A stretch of 64,000 bases of DNA. Source: Neurospora tetrasperma FGSC 2508 (lineage: Eukaryota; Ascomycota; Sordariomycetes; Sordariales; Sordariaceae). How positions within the stretch are numbered: the first letter of the stretch is position 1; each line of letters starts with the position of its first letter. Of the stretch, positions 57,226 through 64,000 are shown piece after piece. Location: assembly GCF_000213175.1 (NCBI RefSeq), contig NW_009799099.1, positions 5,631,789 through 5,695,788 on the forward strand, read 5' to 3'. The position numbers and the translations under genes are program-made. Under the pieces are notes generated by a model. That model saw only the letters and a list, made by a program, of their open reading frames with translations. It ran no database searches and had not been told where the DNA came from.

Positions 57226-58907
57226 CTACCTCCTCGCCGCCGTACCAGGACTAGCAATCCCCACCTCATCCCTTTCATTCTTCAACAAATTCCTCCTCGC
57301 CGCAACCTCATCATCATCTTCCTCATCACTCATCAACCCCTCCAACTCAAACTCGCCTGCATCACGCAACTGCTGCTGAGTCTGGGTGTTGGTGGTAGCG
57401 CTAGTAGCCCGTCCATTCAACCGGATCGCGCCGTTTCCATGCGTAGAGGTACTCTTGTTGAGGCTACCGGCATTGGCACCGCGGTCGTACAGATGGATGA
57501 GGATGTTGACGAAAAGGAAGAGGATGAACGCCATAGAATAAATGATGAGGACGTAAGCGACGTGGTCGATTCCCGAACCGGCGATGAGAGCCATTTGCTC
57601 TTCGGTGGCGCTCATGAAGAGGAAGCCGGATGCGTAGAGGAGCTGCGTGGCACGTATTAGCATCTCCTTCATTGGTAAGAAGGGAGTGAAAGGGAAAACT
57701 CACAAAAACAGGAACATATTGAAAACTGTGCGTCTCGTAGCCCTGGTCCGACACAGCCGGCTTATCCTTGAGAATAAACGAAATCTCAATGATCCGCGTC
57801 AGACCGGCGCCCATAAGACTATACCCAAACATCTTGTGCGTCATGGCGCTAATCATGAGTTCCTGCGGGTGCGCAGACATGGCCCAGCCCGTCATCAACA
57901 AAACAAAGCCCGGGATAAAGTTACGTTTGGGCGTGCCGTCCCGGTTCTTGCTCAGCCAAATACCAGCCAGACCAGCAGCCCACCAAATCACACCCATCGT
58001 AGTGTGCTGCCAATCGTTGCGGACCCAGGCCGTGCCCCAGCGGTGTTCGGTGAAAGTGTTGACGCAACCCCAGGCGGCAATGACGGCGCTGTCGAAGAAT
58101 TCCTGGCTACGGCCGGTGCGGCGCAACCATAGTTGACCGACCAAAAGAACGATAGTTAAGAGAACACCGTAGGCGATAAAGGCGCTGCCCATGATAAAGT
58201 GGGCGAGACACTGGCCGAGGTGGTCGCCCTGGCAGAAGCCGAGAGCGGTGATTCCGCCAAACACCATCTGGACCCAGGCGGCGAGAGGGAAGGCCTTGCC
58301 GTTGATGCTGTGGAGGATGCGGAAGAAGGGGCGGATGCGGCCTTGGAAGCCCTTTTCGAGGTGCAGCTTCAGGTAGACGCCGAGGACGACCTGGGCGAGC
58401 ATCATAAGAAACAAAATGTTGGCGAAGCTGGCGTGGACATTGTTGGAGACGAATTGTCTGCCCTTGTGCAGGTGGCCGAGTGCGTATCCGAGGAGGGCGA
58501 GGGCGGTCGCGAGGACTTGGAGAGGGACGTGCCAGCGGCTTTTGACGATCTGTTGGGTCTCCCCGTTAGCTTTTGTTCCGCTCCATTTCTAGGTATGTTC
58601 CTGGAATGCCTACCCCCAACACCATGCCCGTGGGAAACAGGATACCAAAGACAAACGTCTGCAGAAAGATGTGAAGCCATAGTGTCGTATCGAGAGGCTC
58701 GACCGAGATGGTCGCGCCCTCGGGGATCTGATCTTCGTGGTGGTCGTGACCGGACGCCATCGGGATGAATGCAGCGGCCAGAACTGCTGTAGCTGCCGTT
58801 GTTGTGATGGCGGAGGAGGGAACTCGAGGTACTTTGAACGACAACGACGAAGAAGAAGAAGAGCCGCAGCCGCCGCCGCCGTCGGCCGGGTTGTTGCCGA
58901 GAGTCAT
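57226..58907 (-). CDS. Ytp1-like integral membrane protein
   Basis: Multi-spanning membrane protein of the Ytp1/DUF2427 family; molecular function unknown, with some resemblance in layout to cytochrome b561-like cores. Exons 58907-58614, 58549-57704 and 57642-57226 (introns 64 and 61 nt) give 518 aa. Residues about 30-52 are a signal-type hydrophobic stretch, followed by the His-rich lumenal GHDHHEDQ. DUF2427-like helices follow (LHIFLQTFVFGILFPTGMVLG across intron 1 to IVKSRWHVPLQ, then GYALGHLHKG). The Ytp1 part has WVQMVFGGITALGFC, DWQHTTMGVIWWAAG and PQELMISAMTHKMFGYSLMG, with histidines in helices. The C-terminal helix ends in HLYDRGA and a cytosolic acidic tail with LMSDEEDDDEVAARRNLL, a possible dileucine sorting signal. 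Start at 58907: the in-frame ATG at 59054 precedes a less likely polar extension. Confidence 0.9.
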
Positions 58908-60087
58908 GGCGCGTGTTTCGGATTTTGTTGTGTGAAACGCTGTACCTTGCGCAACAGTGGCGTAATGGTCGGTCGGTCGCAAATCAGTAGTAGTTCGTTG
59001 GTCGAGATCGGACGAGGCAGTCCGTGTTTCGTAACTCTTGGGATGGGACGACACGGTAGTATCAAGGTAGGTACTCTATACAGTACAGTAATGCGACAAC
59101 AATGACAGCCCAGCCCAGCACAAGCTAATGTGCTGTTACTATCATACACGAACGTTTGGGACACGGACGGAATCGACAACCGGTGGATGAGTTGTTGGAG
59201 AGGCGGAACGAAAGGGAGGCGCGTCCGAAAGGGATGAAGAATCGACGAAAAACACCGAAAAGAATGAATTTCAATTAAATTGGCGGAGCTGCTGACGTGG
59301 GAACCGAGAACTGAACCTGAACCATCACGGCGGGCGGGAGGGCGCGGGCATGTCGGAACCAAGCTCCAGCGAGCGAACAAAACCCGCTCAGCCCCGCCCG
59401 CCAATTCAGGCCCGCCTTGGCTGAGCTCTGCCATGTCCGGATTCTCGCTGGCATTGATGGGCTGTCCCGGGTCGCATTCTGATTGGTTTCCGAGCATCAA
59501 ACAACCTGCACAGAACGAGCACGAGAACTTCCACTTGCACCACTTGGCTAGAGGTAGGTAGGTACTTGCTGTTACTGTGGTCGGTGTATCACTATGAAAG
59601 GCACTAACAATTACACTCAGACAGTGCCGCGTAGGCCTCATTTCCTGTGCCCACCTGCCGGGCTTCCGATTATTCGTGTAACACCCCGGTCCCTCCCTTC
59701 CTTCGTCATCAACAAATCCCCACATGCCCGATAAGGTTGAAGGCGTCATATATGATTGGCCAATTCTGGGACCTGAATTAACAATTTCTCTTGCTTCTGT
59801 TCATATTTATTTACCTTGGCGGCTTTCGGCATTTTTTAGTGGTGGTGTTGACATCAACTCTTCTTCTCATTTCTCTTCTTCTTCTTCTCATTTCTCTTCT
59901 TCTTCTTCTTCTTCTTCTTTCCTTCAAGACAAAACATTAGGTATAATCATAACGATTTGAAAAAAAAAAAAAAGTTGACATGAAACCAGCAAAACCCATG
60001 CTGACGAAAAGACAAAAAAAAAACCCAAACTCCTTTTCCGGAACCATACATGTACCCACGCGTGTATACCGTCATGTCCTCGTTTAC
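58908..60087. other. Intergenic with long pyrimidine tract
   Basis: 1.2 kb between same-strand genes, with the TTC-rich tract at 59858-59925 and no supported gene. Confidence 0.5.
59858..59925 (+). repeat. TTC-rich pyrimidine tract
   Basis: About 68 nt of CTT/TTC repeats containing two copies of a unit near TTCTTCTCATTTCTCTTC. Homopurine on the minus strand; likely length-variable. Confidence 0.8.
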
Positions 60088-62350
60088 TCAAAGAGCAGAC
60101 AAACTCCTCGTCAACTCGCCCATGCCCACCTCATTCGCACCGCTCATCTCCAATATACTCCTTCCACTCCTCCTGCTCATCCCGCTCCTCCTGCTCATCC
60201 TGCTCCTGTGACTCCTCACAGTCCTCTGCGACTTCTGCGTCCTCTCCCGCTTAAGCGCAGCTCCAGTTCCCTTCTCCAGATCCTCCCTATTACCTCCCTC
60301 CTCAACCTCCTCTTCGACCTCCTCCTCATCCGACTCCGCCCCGAGGTCTTCCGCCGTCAGACCACCCAATCGAGAGCAAGGACTTCTAGCCCTGATTGCG
60401 TCTGCATAGATGATAAAGGCGAATGGCACCAGACACAAAACGGCACTGACGATAGCCAGCACCGTGATGGCCCATGCGACTCCCAAGGCAGCGAGCATGT
60501 TATCGATTGCCAAGGGGATCAGGGCACCGGCGATGGACCGAGTGGTACCGCACGCTGCGAGGGCCGAGGCGGCAAAGTTGAGCGGGGAGTAGGCGTCTGT
60601 GACGTACTGTTTCCTTTGTGTTAGCACCACTGCACAGCCTATACGCTAAGAAAGGGAAAGAAGAAAACCTACGTTGATCATGGCAGTAAAGATCATGTGG
60701 TAAGCAAACCCATACGGCACCGTCGCCACCAGGGGAACCGCCCAATGGATACTCTGTCTGCTGGTCCAGCCCAGCCAGAGCAGACTGATCACAAAGATCG
60801 GACCGCCAACGCAAGCGACGGGCAAACGCAGGTACTCGGACTTGCGATCGGCAGGACGGCGAGCCGCAAACTTGGGACCATATGAATCGTACCATATGAT
60901 GACGAAGCAGGCAAGGATGGTTCCCAAGCCCATAGTCATAAAGGCCACGCCGGCGATGCCGGGGGAGAAGTGGTAGGTACCGCTCCAGATGGTGCCGCCG
61001 ATCTTGAGCATCATGTAAAAGACGGCATAGACAAAGGCCAGGTACATGCATGTCAAGCCGAGAAGGAGCTCGTTGCAGAGCAACAAAATGGGTCGCGAGA
61101 GCGTGATACTCTGTCGACAGTGTGTTGTCAGTCTTGACGTTTTCCAGTAAATCAAATCACCAGGGGTGGTATGCAGGATAACTCACAAGCTGCCTCAAAA
61201 CACCCATCTTCTCTCCATCGGCATTACCCCCGCCAGTAACCGGGGCAACATACCTCACCCCCTTCGCCTTGCCTTCAGCTTCCATCTGCTTATTCAGCTT
61301 CTCGGCCCTAATCTTCAGCAGTTTAGGATGGAACGTCTCCGGCATCATGGCCACCGCGCAGAACGAGACTCCAGCAAGCATCAACGCGAACCTATTCTGC
61401 CCGTTAGCAGTCGTCCTCTCTCTCTCTCTCATTCTCTCTCTCTCTCCTCTCTGTCGCTCTCCGTCTGGTAAACAAAAAAAAACAAAAGACTCACCAAAAA
61501 ACCCATCTCCACCCTTTACTCCTGCCCAAAAACCCGCCTAGAATCGGCGCCCCCAGCGGCCCCACAAACGAACTCGCACTCCAAATCATCATCATCCTCC
61601 CCCGCATAACCTTATCCGCAAACACATCCGACACCACGCCTCCACCCACGCTGATAGGCGGCGCGCCCGCCGTGCCCGCAATCAGCCTCATCACCAAAAA
61701 TAGCGCCCACGAGTTACTCAATGCACATCCCAATGTGGCCAAAAAGAAGATTGAGAAGCCCGTGATCAAAACGGGGCGACGGCCATACGTTTCCGACAAG
61801 GGGGCGCAGATGAGCGGACCAAAGATGAAGCCGATCAGGTAGACCGAGGTGGGGAGGATGGTTTGGGGACCAGGCGTGGGGAAGTTGAATTCGAGTGCAA
61901 GAAGCGGGCTGAGGTTGGAGCAGAGGGCGGAGCCGAAGCCCGAGTTGGTCGAGGCCAGAGTTGCGGCGAGGATGATGAGGAGTTTTTTGGCCTTTTTTTG
62001 TGGTCTTGTTGTTAGTGGTTGCCTTTGAGGAAGGGAGGGTTGGGAGGCAGGAACAACAGGCAAAAGAAAGAGGTGAAAGGAAAAGGAAAAGGAGGAGTAA
62101 ATACCTTGGACCAGTTATGGGGATTCTCAGGGTCATTGGGAGCAAAAGCGACAACGAGTGTCGTGGGTTCGCCGGTGGATTGTCCTTCGACCCCCCGGTC
62201 GAGGGCTGTCAGGCTGCTGTTGGCCGAGACTGGTGTTATTGTTTCCAAGGGGTTCTTCTTCTCGAGTGGAGTCGGCGTTGGTGTTGAAGCTGGGCTGGGA
62301 TCGCTCATAACGATCTCGTCTGTGATATCCTTCTCCATGGTGTTGTTCAT
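60088..62350 (-). CDS. DHA1-type MFS transporter
   Basis: Twelve-helix drug:H+ antiporter-type MFS protein (the branch with fungal multidrug and polyamine exporters), 634 aa in five exons: 62350-62105, 61991-61495, 61391-61187, 61110-60673 and 60606-60088. The cytosolic N-terminus ends in APNDPENPHNWSK, the standard entry to helix 1 in this family, and exon 2 continues AKKLLIILAATLASTNSGFG. Motif A-like APLSETYGRRPVLITGF and the helix-5 motif WSASSFVGPLGAPILGGFL are clear. The central loop holds PETFHPKLLKIRAEKL, also typical. Joins are in phase throughout (the third rebuilds WRWVFW-FALMLAG). The tail after the last helix is unusually long, acidic and then Arg/Ser-rich with RMSRRSGMSRRSG repeats, possibly phosphorylated. 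Substrate unknown. Confidence 0.92.
61415..61456 (+). repeat. CT microsatellite inside an intron
   Basis: CT repeats interrupted by ATT lie in the second intron of the DHA1 transporter. On the transcribed minus strand they are GA repeats, upstream of the GCTAAC branch site. Confidence 0.8.
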
Positions 62351-64000
62351 GGAGGGTAGCTAACGGGTTCGAAAGGACCCGTAGCTTTTGAGGGTGAAGG
62401 TATGTCGAAGGCTGTTATGGTGGAGAAAGGATACTATTCGAAAAACCGAAAAGTCTCAGAGGGGTCGGTATCGTCAAGTCGTGTCGTCAAGGGAAGAAGG
62501 TCATGAACGTCACAGACATCAAACACGGAGTCACACCACACAGAAAGAAAAAAAGGTCACACCCGTGAAAGAAAACCAAAGAAGAAGGAAAAAGGGCAGA
62601 CGAAACACCCGATGAAGCCTGAAGAACAAGCTCTCAGGAAAAAAAAAGTTTGTGGTGTACGACATGGCGCTACCAACCGCCTCTTATATGACCCGTGACG
62701 TTGATGACTTATACAACAATCCGACCACCCCCAACCCAAAAAGAAAATCCCAAAAGGGGGAACGCATGAACAAAGTCTGCAGACGCCTTCTAGGCTAGGC
62801 TAGGCTCTAGCTACCACTCACCGCAAGCGGGTGTGGCGGGAGTCATCGAATCGAGACCAGGTTCACTAACAAGATTTTCAGGCACCGCTACTGCACAGAG
62901 GTTGTGTATGACAACCCCAGGAAAGGCTAGTGCAAGGACTGCAAGGCACCTCAACCCAGGCCGTTGAGAGTCTAGACGGGAGGCGAGGCGAGAAAGACCC
63001 CCCAACTGCGGGCGGGACTGCACGGCAAGATTCTATGCCGAAGGAATTTTGGAAACGTTGAAGAAGAAGAAGAAAAAAAATATTTGCGGTTGGGCACAAA
63101 TCAATGCCCATGGGGTTGACCTTTTCCTGTCTGTCTCTCTGTGAATAGCCAAGGATGGGGACATTGTGCCCCAGGACTACTCCAGGAGCAACTAGCGCCC
63201 TCTTCTTGACCGTAGACGGTGACGAGCGGCCCGAACCCATGTCTAGAGATACCTGCTTCTCGGCCCTAGACCTGGGGACTACCCCGATGATTCTTCGCCA
63301 AGAACATGAATGAGATGAACCAATGCGTGTTTCATCCTTACTGTTGATGGTCAACTGGCCAAGTCAATAGGGTGTTACAGAAAAGCGCAAACAAGACATA
63401 GTCTTGAGCTCTCACTGGGAGTTTGAGCAGACAGGATCGCCACGATAACTGTAAAGATCACCGCTTCGCTTGAAGCGTGATAGGAAAAAGAGCGGAAGGA
63501 ATAAGGAACTGCTCGCTCCAGGTGGGTGACGGGTGTTCGAGGCCCCAAGGGAACGCGTCGGTTGATGTCTCACCGACAAAAAAAGTTGTGTGTGGGTGAG
63601 AGAGAGTGGGACGTTGTTCATGATGCCCTCTACCTACCTTACCTACCTCCCATGGGGGTTCACCGTCCCTTCCTTCTTCCGCTTGGATGACTCGCACGGC
63701 CGGGCAGACGCTCGGGATTTTCCTACTCCGAGAATAGCATCACCAAGCAACTTTTAAACACGTAAGCCTCTAGCATTGATCGACGGGCAGATGATTACGT
63801 ACGTACCTGAATATCTATCTCACTCAGCGCCAAACTGAGACTCGCGGCAATGACAATGACAATCTTTTGAGAATTTCCATCCAAACTAAAACTCATTTTG
63901 CTTGGTTCGCAAAATGCCACAAGACAAGACATCAGCAGCACCCATATGGTACCTAGGCAGGCGCGTAGCGGTGAATCACAGTGGGGGGGGGGGGGGGGGG
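62351..64000. other. Window end, no supported gene
   Basis: Upstream flank of the DHA1 gene followed by 1.5 kb without a convincing frame. AAGAAGAAGAAG at 63060-63072 and a TACCTACCTT cluster at 63630-63648 are the only patterns before the terminal G run. Confidence 0.45.
63983..64000 (+). repeat. Poly-G run at window end
   Basis: At least 18 consecutive G continuing to the last base. It may be a genuine homopolymer, or sit at a gap or contig edge. Confidence 0.8.

Overview
The window looks like nuclear DNA of a filamentous ascomycete, most likely a Sordariomycete close to Neurospora or Sordaria (inferred; no species is assigned). The grounds are spliced genes with introns mostly of 58-171 nt, GT...AG ends and CTAAC/CTGAC-type branch sites just before the acceptor. 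Intergenic gaps of 1-5 kb, typical fungal families (PDR ABC pump, Zn2Cys6 regulator, Dal5-like carrier, rhodopsin-like membrane protein, Rtt109) and two intron-bearing tRNA genes also fit. No transposon, rRNA gene, CRISPR array or viral gene was seen.

Layout. 0-11 kb: one Dal5/ACS-type MFS carrier (-) in otherwise sparse DNA, plus a doubtful spliced or decayed gene near 7.6-8.5 kb. 11-21 kb: a full-size PDR-type ABC transporter (-) diverges from a Zn2Cys6 transcription factor (+). 23-27 kb: four small cysteine-rich genes whose products all begin Met-Cys; the middle two are a tandem duplication including upstream DNA, and the fourth seems to carry a one-base frameshift. 27-34 kb: housekeeping genes for an Rkm4-like SET methyltransferase (-), the mitochondrial ribosomal protein mL57 (-) and, divergent from it, Rtt109 histone acetyltransferase (+). 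36-42 kb: a large disordered protein of unknown function (+) and a rhodopsin-like seven-helix membrane protein (-). 46-55 kb: a TRI12-type MFS pump (-) diverges from an FAD monooxygenase (+), followed by a periplasmic-binding-protein-like gene (+), then tRNA-Ala(UGC) (+) and tRNA-Ser(GCU) (-). 57-62.4 kb: a Ytp1-like membrane protein (-) and a five-exon DHA1-type MFS transporter (-). The window ends in a run of 18 G.

How the genes fit together. Four transporters (three MFS, one ABC), a zinc-cluster regulator and an aromatic-ring-type monooxygenase suggest uptake, detoxification and catabolism. The core genes concern the ribosome (Rkm4, mL57) and chromatin (Rtt109). No classical biosynthetic cluster with a backbone enzyme is present. 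The least explained part is the Met-Cys gene cluster at 23-27 kb. All exon borders were placed by eye from splice signals and reading-frame continuity and have not been tested against transcripts.
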